Of a stretch of 64,000 nt of DNA, positions 10,327 through 19,410 are shown piece by piece. The position numbers were made by a program, and so were the translations under genes. A model generated the notes under the pieces. That model had not been told where the DNA came from and made no database searches. It was given only the letters and a program-made list of their open reading frames with translations. Source of the DNA: Deltaproteobacteria bacterium (GTDB lineage: Bacteria; Myxococcota; B64-G9); the NCBI GenBank assembly GCA_019314375.1, contig JAFCZJ010000003.1:1-64000 (forward strand). The letters are read 5' to 3'. How positions within the stretch are numbered: position 1 is the first letter of the stretch; the number at the start of each line of letters is the position of its first letter.

Positions 10327-11400
10327 ATGCCCAAGAAGCCACGACGCAAATCTGACAAGCAGGACTCACCCCTCGACACCGCACCGAGGCGAAACCTTGG
10401 CATGGTGACCAAGGAGTGCCTGCGACTGAGCCAGGAGATGCGAAAGGGTCATCTGCTCGAACACGCCCTGCAGGTGGTCACCCACGCCGCGGTCAAGATG
10501 ACCCGCTCGCATCAGGCGACCCTGAGGCTCTTGGACGACAGCGGCAAGCGACTCTTGAAGAGCGCCCGCACGGGCCCCAGCGTGCACCGCCGAGGCAGTT
10601 CTCCCTTTGGCCTGGGCGAAGGCTTCATCGGCTGGGTGGTGGTGCACCAAAAGCCGTCCATCATCAACCGGGTCAAGTCGGATCCCCGGTTTGTGATGCG
10701 GGCCGGCCAAAAGTGGACCCCAAGCGCCATCATGGCCGTCCCCCTCATGGCGGACCGACACTGCATCGGCGTGCTCAGCGTATCCCGTCGCAACAATCGA
10801 GTTTTCACGGAACAGGATTTGGACTTGCTACAGTTGGTGGCCGAGCTGTCCTCACCCTATCTGGAGATCGCCCGGCTGAAGCAACTCAACGAATCCGATC
10901 CGCTGACCCTCTTGCACAATCGTCGCCATTTACAACAACGCCTGCCTCAAGAGGTCAAACGAGCGCGGCGATCAAACAAACCCTTGAGCGTGACCATGGC
11001 CGATCTGGATCACTTCAAGCTGGTCAACGACACCCACGGACACGACGTGGGGGATGAAGTGCTTTGCGATTTGGCCGAACGCTTAAACAACGCCTGTCGC
11101 ACGTCGGACGTGATCACCCGATGGGGAGGAGAAGAGTTCTTCATCATCTTGCCAGACACCTCCGTGCGGCAGGCTACGGCGGTGTCCGAGCGCATCCGCA
11201 AAGCCGTGGCCGATGTTCCTTTTCAGACCTCCGCCGGCAAACTCTGGCTCAGCATCAGCCTGGGGGTAGCCGGCCTGCAGCCTGACGATGACGATTGCAG
11301 CCTTGAGCGCCGTGCCGATCAGGCCCTCTACAAGGCCAAGCGTAACGGGCGCAATCTGGTGGCGACCAACCCCACGGAAGGTCAAGGCGGAAACATCTGA
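10327..11400 (+). CDS. GAF-GGDEF diguanylate cyclase
   Basis: The enzyme would make cyclic di-GMP from two GTP in the cytoplasm. A GAF domain spans about residues 35-185 (GEGFIGWVVVHQKPSIINRV is typical). A GGDEF domain follows, with the signature GGEEF at 267-271 (RWGGEEFFIILPD) and the metal-binding DLDHFKLVND motif. An RTSD sequence lies just before GGEEF, in the position of the inhibitory I-site (RxxD), so product inhibition is likely. There are no membrane segments. A GAGG lies rather far upstream of the ATG, so translation initiation may be weak. The next gene downstream encodes a c-di-GMP phosphodiesterase-type HD-GYP protein, so synthesis and breakdown genes are side by side. Confidence 0.95.
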   Translation: MPKKPRRKSDKQDSPLDTAPRRNLGMVTKECLRLSQEMRKGHLLEHALQVVTHAAVKMTRSHQATLRLLDDSGKRLLKSARTGPSVHRRGSSPFGLGEGFIGWVVVHQKPSIINRVKSDPRFVMRAGQKWTPSAIMAVPLMADRHCIGVLSVSRRNNRVFTEQDLDLLQLVAELSSPYLEIARLKQLNESDPLTLLHNRRHLQQRLPQEVKRARRSNKPLSVTMADLDHFKLVNDTHGHDVGDEVLCDLAERLNNACRTSDVITRWGGEEFFIILPDTSVRQATAVSERIRKAVADVPFQTSAGKLWLSISLGVAGLQPDDDDCSLERRADQALYKAKRNGRNLVATNPTEGQGGNI

Positions 11401-11405
11401 GATTG

Positions 11406-11434
11406 TTGACCTATTCACCCTGCCATGCTATGCC
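11406..11434 (+). promoter_or_regulatory. Sigma-70-type promoter before the receiver/HD-GYP gene
   Basis: TTGACC (11406-11411) and TATGCC (11429-11434) are separated by 17 bp, in the short gap between the cyclase stop and the next start. The -35 match is good and the -10 match moderate. Confidence 0.5.
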
Positions 11435-11460
11435 CACGTGAGAAACAATAGGCGGCAAAC

Positions 11461-12981
<1,521 letters not shown>

Positions 12982-12993
<12 letters not shown>

Positions 12994-13269
12994 GTCAACC
13001 ATCCCCACAGCCATCTCATAAATCAGACGCCGGCGTACAAAGCGTCGGCATAGCTCCAGCGCCTGCGCGTCGCTACGCAGCCAGGGCCGACGGGTTTCCA
13101 CTTCCAACCGGGCCAACTCCACCACTTCATCGATGGCATCTGGGTCCAAGCGGAAGACGGGACCACCATCCGGCTCTTCTAAGGCGAAGGCCTCAATGCC
13201 TTCAGCCTCCAAGACCTGACTCACCATATGGCGGGCGACAAAGAGAGGCGCGAGGTTGATCAGGTTCAA
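12982..13269 (-). CDS. Small protein, possibly DUF2007-like
   Basis: The frame could start at a TTG at 13281, but GGAGG sits between that codon and a second TTG at 13269 at ideal spacing, so 13269 is preferred (MNLINLAPLFVARHMVSQ, 95 aa). The sequence pattern 'Ala/Val..LEAEGIEAFALEE..' resembles the putative signal-transducing DUF2007 fold, but the match is by eye and weak. The protein is soluble and charged and has no motifs. It is convergent with the HD-GYP gene and overlaps its end by 12 bases. The remaining ~185 bp upstream to the kinase gene holds no other gene. Confidence 0.5.
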
Positions 13270-13454
13270 AGAAACCTCCAAGCCCTGACCAGAGGGGCTC
13301 AGTCAAACGTTCAAGACGATGCGAAACATAACACGGGATTCTCAACCCGTCCAATTTTCAGCCGCCCGCGGCGAAAGCCCCCGCCCACCCCAATTTTCCG
13401 CTCACCCGACGCACAATTCTCGCCTTTACCTCACACCCATAGTATCCTGCGGAG

Positions 13455-15098
13455 GTGGAGAATCTGCCTCGAAAATTCGGACGTTATGAGCTCATCGAGC
13501 TTATCGCCACGGGAGGCATGGCCCAAATCTACCTGGCCCGCCTGATCCCCAGCGTGGGTGATGGTGCGGTCATGGGCCTGGGCTCCCCCGCCAAAGAGCT
13601 GGTCATCAAGCGTGTCCTGCCCCACTTGATCCAAAACAGAGACTTCATCGATATGTTCTTCGATGAAGCCAACATCACGCTGCCCTTGAATCACGGGAAC
13701 ATCGTGCAAGTCTTCGAATTCGGCCAGGTCGGTCAAGACTATTTCCTGGCCATGGAGTATGTGCGCGGTCGCAACCTGGAAACGGTGCTGACCCACCTGC
13801 AAGAACAAGAGCAAGAGATGCCCCTGGAAGTGGCCTTGTTCATCGGGGCGGAGGTAGCCAAGGGCCTGGACTATGCCCATCGCTTCCGCGATCCCCAGGA
13901 TGAACACGCAGGCATCATTCACCGGGATGTCAGCCCACAAAATGTACTGGTGGGTTACCAGGGCGAAATCAAGCTGACCGACTTCGGCATCGCCAAGGCC
14001 CGCAGCCGAATCCGCCAGACCGCCCAGGGCATCATCCGTGGCAAGGCCTGCTACCTGTCGCCGGAACAAGCCGAGAGCCTCGAATTGGATCCGCGCTCGG
14101 ACCAATTCAGCCTGGGCACGGTACTCTATGAAATGCTCACTGGCCGCCGTCCATTCGAGCATGAGTCGGAAATCGGCACCCTGGAGCAGGTGCGAGCCGC
14201 CCAGGTCGAAGCCCCTTCCCGCATACGAGCCCAGATCCCGAGCGAGGTGGACAAAGCCGTGCTCAGGGCCCTGAGTCGCGATCCCGATCGCCGCTTTCCG
14301 GACTGTGCCGCCCTGGGCCTGGTCTTAAGCCGAGCCCTGCAGAACCACGACCCGGCTTTCTCCTCCGGCCGCCTGGCGGACTGGATGAGGGAGATGTTCG
14401 CCGATCAAATCAGCCAGGAAGTGGCCCAGCGCACCACCAAGGAGCGCCTACTGGAGCAACTGCGCAAGCAGGGCGCCCAGGTGGGTTCACATCTGACCAC
14501 CAGCGAACTCCTGCAGATGGGCACCGTCACAATCGGCACAGACCCCCAGGCTACGATCCCGGGCAAGCCACGCAGGATCTGGCCTTGGATAAGTTTGCTC
14601 TTTCTATTTCTGGCCGGTGGCATCGCTGGCTGGATGGCCTGGGGTGAGCGCCTGTTGAACCCTTCGGGCTCAGATGCTGGCACCACGATCGATGCCGGCC
14701 TGGTGGAGGTGCAGGATGCCCGCAACGCCGACGTCGAGTCCGTCGGGGACCAGCTAGTCGATGCAGGGCTGGTCGATGCAGGGCCAAAATCCCAGAATGC
14801 ACAGGAGGATGCAGGATCTGACTCAAAAAACAGTGCGGATCGCAGCCCCAAGCCAGCGGATCAGGCCAAACCGCCGCCCGTCCGCATGGGCACGCTACGA
14901 CTCAACTCCAGCCCCTGGGCCTATGTGGAAATCGACGGAAAACGAATGGACAAAGAAACCCCCATTTTCGGCCTCAAAGTGCGTGCCGGAAGACACCGTT
15001 TGCGATTTTTTAATCCAGAGCTTAAAATTGAAAAAATAGTGACCATCACGGTCCGGGCAGGACAAACGGAGACCGTGAGCGTCAAGCTAAAACCCTAG
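13455..15098 (+). CDS. Hanks-type Ser/Thr protein kinase with C-terminal PEGA domain
   Basis: The kinase domain spans residues ~8-290, with the glycine loop (IATGGMAQIYLA), the catalytic loop HRDVSPQN (H156, D158), DFG (TDFGIAKA) and an APE-equivalent region. A single transmembrane segment lies near 377-397 (ISLLFLFLAGGIAGWMAWG). It is followed by an Asp/Ala/Gly-rich extracytoplasmic linker and a PEGA domain at the C-terminus (GTLRLNSSPWAYVEIDGK). PEGA domains often bind the cell wall, so an envelope sensor kinase is plausible. GTG 13455 is the only usable start, because a TAG lies in frame at 13440; no spaced Shine-Dalgarno exists, and a TAGTAT box 10 nt upstream suggests a leaderless message. 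A structured repeat element begins inside the stop codon. Confidence 0.94.
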   Translation: MENLPRKFGRYELIELIATGGMAQIYLARLIPSVGDGAVMGLGSPAKELVIKRVLPHLIQNRDFIDMFFDEANITLPLNHGNIVQVFEFGQVGQDYFLAMEYVRGRNLETVLTHLQEQEQEMPLEVALFIGAEVAKGLDYAHRFRDPQDEHAGIIHRDVSPQNVLVGYQGEIKLTDFGIAKARSRIRQTAQGIIRGKACYLSPEQAESLELDPRSDQFSLGTVLYEMLTGRRPFEHESEIGTLEQVRAAQVEAPSRIRAQIPSEVDKAVLRALSRDPDRRFPDCAALGLVLSRALQNHDPAFSSGRLADWMREMFADQISQEVAQRTTKERLLEQLRKQGAQVGSHLTTSELLQMGTVTIGTDPQATIPGKPRRIWPWISLLFLFLAGGIAGWMAWGERLLNPSGSDAGTTIDAGLVEVQDARNADVESVGDQLVDAGLVDAGPKSQNAQEDAGSDSKNSADRSPKPADQAKPPPVRMGTLRLNSSPWAYVEIDGKRMDKETPIFGLKVRAGRHRLRFFNPELKIEKIVTITVRAGQTETVSVKLKP

Positions 15099-15199
15099 TG
15101 TTTCTGGAAAAGGCAAGATCTTGTCAATTGAGTCAAATTTGCAAGCAGATGCCACCAAAGTAGAAACACTTGTGCCGTGTCGCGAAGCGCCACGGTGCT
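15097..15199 (+). repeat. Structured intergenic element, copy 1 (9-bp stem, 56-nt interior, REP-like hairpin)
   Basis: The element begins with the last two bases of the kinase stop codon TAG. Arm AGTGTTTCT (15097-15105) pairs perfectly with AGAAACACT (15162-15170), enclosing 56 nt. A hairpin follows at 15172-15198, with CCGTG/CACGG and CGC-GAA-GCG pairs around a single mismatch. The second copy at 33594-33729 has the same spacing and a compensated stem. It may be a 3'-UTR RNA, a REP/MITE-like repeat, or both. Confidence 0.75.
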
Positions 15200-15228
15200 G
15201 ATTCGTTTTCTCTGATATGGGAGTACCC

Positions 15229-16635
15229 ATGAAACGGATGTGGTGGACAACAACCTTGGCAGCAGCGCTTTTCGCCCTGAGCGCTTGCAGCGACGCGACC
15301 AACAACAACGACGCGGGCGATGGCGACGCGGGCGACGGTGAAGAGCTGGAAGGCTGTCCATTGGTCCAATCCTTGTGGAATGAGGTTTGGGAGGTGGAGA
15401 TCGAGGAAAGCGGCCTGGAAGGTCGCACCCCCCAGACCAACCTGATGGACGTTTGGGGCAGCTCAGCCGACAATATCTACGCGGTGGGCAACTTCGGGAC
15501 CATCCTGCATTACGACGGCACCCGATGGACGCCCATGGAATCGGGCACCGAAAAAGATCTGGAAGGTGTTTGGGGTTTTGTGCGCAAGGACAGCGAAACC
15601 GGTGAAATTACCCGAGAGGAAGTCTTTGCCGTCGGATCCGACGGCACCATTCTGCGCTACGATGGGACGAGTTGGCAAAGCCAACTGGTCACCAGCGATC
15701 CGGATGAAGACAACCCGGACCCGCAGCCGGTCACCGAGAACTTCCACGACATCTGGGGAACCCCTGCCCCTGGAGATGATCCGGCCACCCAACATCCCTA
15801 TTTGGTCGCCGTGGGCGGCAACGGCGTCATCGTACGCTTTGACCCCCTGACCATGCAGTTCATTGAATTGCGCAGAGAGGAACAGAGTGAATACCTGGTC
15901 CGGGATGAAAACGGCAACGTGATCTACGACGGGGAAGTACCCCGCACCGCTTTCCGCACCATCTTTGTGCGTTTCACCACGGAACGACTGGGTGCGGTCT
16001 ACGGATCGGGAGACACTTTCGTGGCCGTTGGCAACAACGCCACCATTCTGGAAAACACCCATAGCCCCCAACCCGCCAACTGGGAAAACGAAGACGACTG
16101 GACCCCGCCAGCTGGATACTCAACCGCCATCTTCGACGACAACCTGCCCCACTTTGCCGGCGTCTGGGGCGAAGGCATAAACAACCTGTATATCGTTGGC
16201 CTGGACGGAATCTATCTCAACAAGCGGGGCGCGACGTACAACCTTTGCGAAAAACTGGATGACAACCCCAACGCCACCTACTCCTGCCTTGAGCCGCCCA
16301 ATTTCATCCGCAATTTCTGGGCGTTTTCCCAGAGTCACTGCGATGAAGTGCCCGATGGAGGCACCCAGGAGGAAGCAGGATCCTCATCCTGGGGTTTCTT
16401 CATCGGCTGGAACGGAGCACTGCACACGCTCAGCCAGGGTCACTTCTGCAACATCGAGGAATTCGTCACCGACCGACGACTGGAAGGCATCTGGGGCACC
16501 CGACCCCGCTCGACAGCGGAAAGGACCATCGACGGCGGCACCGGCGATGAAATGTACGAATGCGATCCCATCGAGGTGGTCATCACCGGCGTGGACGGCA
16601 CCATCATCCGCTTACGCAATCGCGAAGGGCGGTAG
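15229..16635 (+). CDS. Lipoprotein with WGSS/YAVG beta-propeller-like repeats
   Basis: The start at 15229 follows GGGAG and gives the lipoprotein signal MKRMWWTTTLAAALFALSAC; an in-frame ATG at 15217 is too far upstream of a proper signal. After an Asp/Gly-rich linker there are repeated blades with the pattern DVWGSSADNIYAVGNFGTIL, also EVFAVGSDGTIL, YLVAVGGNGVIV, NLYIVGLDGIYL and VVITGVDGTIIRL. This repeat type is common in myxobacterial outer-membrane or secreted lipoproteins and probably folds as a beta-propeller. Ligand and function are unknown. The structured repeat element lies directly upstream and could influence its expression. Confidence 0.85.
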   Translation: MKRMWWTTTLAAALFALSACSDATNNNDAGDGDAGDGEELEGCPLVQSLWNEVWEVEIEESGLEGRTPQTNLMDVWGSSADNIYAVGNFGTILHYDGTRWTPMESGTEKDLEGVWGFVRKDSETGEITREEVFAVGSDGTILRYDGTSWQSQLVTSDPDEDNPDPQPVTENFHDIWGTPAPGDDPATQHPYLVAVGGNGVIVRFDPLTMQFIELRREEQSEYLVRDENGNVIYDGEVPRTAFRTIFVRFTTERLGAVYGSGDTFVAVGNNATILENTHSPQPANWENEDDWTPPAGYSTAIFDDNLPHFAGVWGEGINNLYIVGLDGIYLNKRGATYNLCEKLDDNPNATYSCLEPPNFIRNFWAFSQSHCDEVPDGGTQEEAGSSSWGFFIGWNGALHTLSQGHFCNIEEFVTDRRLEGIWGTRPRSTAERTIDGGTGDEMYECDPIEVVITGVDGTIIRLRNREGR

Positions 16636-16648
16636 TCGAGGCAGCGCC

Positions 16649-18235
16649 TCAGGGGTTATATATCTCGTAATCCAAACCGGGCATATCGCCTAAACCACTA
16701 CCACCACCGAGAATCAGCACCATGCCGTTAGGCATCAAGGTAGCGCTGTGCCCGGCCCTGGCCCGTTTGAGCGAGGGTCGGCTCCTAGAACTGCCATCCT
16801 TCGCTGGATTGATGACCTCAGCCGAGCGGTAGGCTGCCGGACTCAGTCCCGGGTAGAATCCACCGGTCACCAGCACTAAGCCCTCAGGGCCCGAAAAGCC
16901 CTCAGCGCCCTCAGGCAACAGAGTTGCGCGATGCGCCCAACGGGGGCTGCGCATCTCAAAATCGGTTGCGATCACCTCATCGCTCGAACAAGCCACCCGG
17001 TCGCAGCTGGCGGTGGCTTCGACATCCAGACCCTCGGCGGCAACCACACCACCGCAAATCAACACGTGTTTTCCATCCGCCAACAACGTGGCCGTGGCCT
17101 CGGCTCGAGGCATAGTCAAAGGATTGCGAGCCTGCACGCTGGCCACCCCGTGATCGACAATCACCCGCTCGATCCTATCGCTGGGGCTGCGCACGACAGT
17201 TCCTTCTCCGTCCGTACCGAAGGCCTCCCAGCCTCCCATCACGAGCACAGCACCACCACAAGCCACCGCCATCGCACCAACTCGCGGCACCGCCAACTGG
17301 CCCACTTCGGCCACCGATCCCTGTTCCGCGTCGATGAGTTCGACGCTGTCGAGCAATTCACCGGTACGCCCCAGGCCGCCGGCCACCAACAGTAGATGGG
17401 GATTCTCTTCAAGCGCAGTCATCGCGTGACGACTCCGCGGCGTATTCAACGCCAGGGCCGCCTGGAACCTCATCGTGCTCGAAGCATAGCTTTCGATGGA
17501 CAAGTCCGCATCAGAAGCCATCGGTTCTCCACCCACCACCAACACAACCGACAAACTTGGCAGCGCGACCATCTGATGGTGGGCCCGCCCCGAAGCCAAA
17601 CACAGCCTGGCGGAACAACCATCACCAGGATCGTCTAGCAGAAAAGCTCCGGCCGAAGGGTCGAAGCGTTCCGCCAAACGCAAACCCTGACCTGGCGACA
17701 GGCGTAGCAGGTAGTCGGCGGCGTCCATTTCTTCCACACCACCGCTCACCAGCACCAGACCATCTTCGAGTACGGTCGCCTGATGAAAAGCTCGAGAGCT
17801 ACGCATGGAAATACGATAACGCTCTTGCCAATCCGGATACTTGGAAGAAGTTACGTTGGGCGGCTCCGAACTGGTGCCCACCTGGCTGGTGAAAACAAAA
17901 ACAGAGTTGGAGCCCTCTTGAACTTCGAAGGGCAATGTCACTCCTCGTGAAACCGTACGGAAATTCCCCAAACCCTCAATCACGACACGCACCGTCTCGC
18001 CCACCGGCACCGCATCTACGCGCAAGACTTCGCCAAGGGCCACTTCGGCCTCACGGGGGCCGGAACCCAAGCCTTCCACGCGAACTCGAATCCGATCGAC
18101 TTGATCAGGATCGAAGGGCTTTTCGCCCTCCACCGCGGAATAAACCGTACGGATCTCAAGCGTGCCAACATCCCACTGGCAACCAACAACCAGCAACCAA
18201 AAAATAAAAATCGAGCTATGGCCGAACTTGAACAT
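16649..18235 (-). CDS. Kelch-repeat lipoprotein
   Basis: The start at 18235 (ATG) is preferred: GAGG lies nine bases upstream, and the product then begins MFKFGHSSIFIFWLLVVGC, a lipoprotein signal. GTG 18250 and ATG 18244 are possible in the same frame. The mature protein begins with a domain containing RIRVRVEGLG, then about six kelch-type blades (for example RHAMTALEENPHLLLVAGG, GAMAVACGGAVLVMGGWEAF, HSATLMPNGMVLILGGG). Kelch repeats fold as a beta-propeller; here the partner is unknown and an outer-membrane location is inferred. The gene overlaps the end of the upstream gene by about 20 bases, so the two are probably translated together. Confidence 0.85.
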   Translation of the reverse strand: MFKFGHSSIFIFWLLVVGCQWDVGTLEIRTVYSAVEGEKPFDPDQVDRIRVRVEGLGSGPREAEVALGEVLRVDAVPVGETVRVVIEGLGNFRTVSRGVTLPFEVQEGSNSVFVFTSQVGTSSEPPNVTSSKYPDWQERYRISMRSSRAFHQATVLEDGLVLVSGGVEEMDAADYLLRLSPGQGLRLAERFDPSAGAFLLDDPGDGCSARLCLASGRAHHQMVALPSLSVVLVVGGEPMASDADLSIESYASSTMRFQAALALNTPRSRHAMTALEENPHLLLVAGGLGRTGELLDSVELIDAEQGSVAEVGQLAVPRVGAMAVACGGAVLVMGGWEAFGTDGEGTVVRSPSDRIERVIVDHGVASVQARNPLTMPRAEATATLLADGKHVLICGGVVAAEGLDVEATASCDRVACSSDEVIATDFEMRSPRWAHRATLLPEGAEGFSGPEGLVLVTGGFYPGLSPAAYRSAEVINPAKDGSSRSRPSLKRARAGHSATLMPNGMVLILGGGSGLGDMPGLDYEIYNP

Positions 18236-19346
18236 CAACCACATCCTCACGAAAAACAGTCAGGGGCAAGGCAATGGCCGTTCCCACCACCAGCGCGGCA
18301 GCTGGCCAGATCCACCAGTGCTTGGTGTACCAAGCCTCACCGTCGTCACCCACCTTGGGCCCCGTCGTCAAGCCATCGAGCCAGACGGGACCTGCGTCAG
18401 AACCGCTCAAGACACCACCATCCGGTCGTGATGACGAAATCGCCCCGCCGTCTGCGGCATCTTCATCATCTCCAGCTCCATCGACACCTTCACCCGCGTC
18501 CGGCGCAGCCACAAGCGAACCCGCATCGATTGATTCCACCACGCAAAGCCCCAAGAGCTTAACCAAGCTCTCTTGCAGTCGCCGTGCCTGTTCCCGACCC
18601 ACTTGCTCTGCTTGGGCTTCGACAAGAAATCCGCTCTCCACCGCAACGAATTGGCCTTGTTTGGCATCGAAAAGACTCAAGCGGAAGAACGAACGTTGGC
18701 CCATACGCTCCACCCAGGCCACGATCATCGCATCCAGCTTGCTGGCGCGACAAAGCCTGTCGATCTCCACCGGCTGTGGCACACCCGGCCTCAATGGACC
18801 CAAAGCAATGCGGGCCTCGGCAAAAACCTGCCGTACGCTGGGGCCGTAGTAACCTTTGGCCAACTCCAGGCCAGGGGCCAGGGCCAAGGCACGCATGAAG
18901 GCCTTGCGCGCATCCAGGGCACGGCCCAGTTGGTGCTGAGCCACGCCCGTCGCCAACAAGACTTCCGCCAAGCGTACCGGCTCGTAATAACGAATGTAGC
19001 CAACCTCCAACCTGCGCAAGGCCTGCCGGTATTCAACAAGCGCCTCTTCCATCTTCAAGCCAAGCTGCAACTCACGGCCACGACGCAGCAGACGACCCAC
19101 TTCATCCATCAAGCCGGCCTCCTGGTCCTTTTCCCTCAACTGCAGGCGCCAGGCGGCTGTCTCAATAAGCTCAATCGGCAAATCCTGCCATACCAGACGG
19201 GCCTGTTCCCAGGCTGTGCCGAAATGGCTGGGTCCACGAGATTCCACCGCCAGTAGGCCCACGCGGGGCTTGGCTGGCCCCTCCGCAGCCAAGGCCGAAG
19301 TTGGCCAAGCCAGCAGGGCCAATAATATCAAAAGTCCACGGTACAT
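18216..19346 (-). CDS. Envelope protein with signal peptide, helical repeat region and C-terminal membrane anchor
   Basis: The product is 376 aa. A signal peptide (MYRGLLILLALLAWPTSALA) is followed by a helical, TPR-like stretch (residues ~85-175, with EALVEYRQALRRLE and ALDARKAFMRALALAPGLEL). A globular region then leads to an Asp/Ala/Gly-rich linker and a C-terminal transmembrane segment (WIWPAAALVVGTAIALPLTV). This architecture, with 'WYTKHWWIWP' before the last membrane helix, is typical of many myxobacterial envelope proteins of unknown role. It is the first gene of a two-gene unit with the kelch lipoprotein, and the stop lies inside the next gene's start region. Confidence 0.78.
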   Translation of the reverse strand: MYRGLLILLALLAWPTSALAAEGPAKPRVGLLAVESRGPSHFGTAWEQARLVWQDLPIELIETAAWRLQLREKDQEAGLMDEVGRLLRRGRELQLGLKMEEALVEYRQALRRLEVGYIRYYEPVRLAEVLLATGVAQHQLGRALDARKAFMRALALAPGLELAKGYYGPSVRQVFAEARIALGPLRPGVPQPVEIDRLCRASKLDAMIVAWVERMGQRSFFRLSLFDAKQGQFVAVESGFLVEAQAEQVGREQARRLQESLVKLLGLCVVESIDAGSLVAAPDAGEGVDGAGDDEDAADGGAISSSRPDGGVLSGSDAGPVWLDGLTTGPKVGDDGEAWYTKHWWIWPAAALVVGTAIALPLTVFREDVVDVQVRP

Positions 19347-19410
19347 TGGGGCGAAGTGTATGCCCCTCGTCGAAGCCTGTCAATTTGAGGTAAAGTACTA
19401 AACGAAGACG

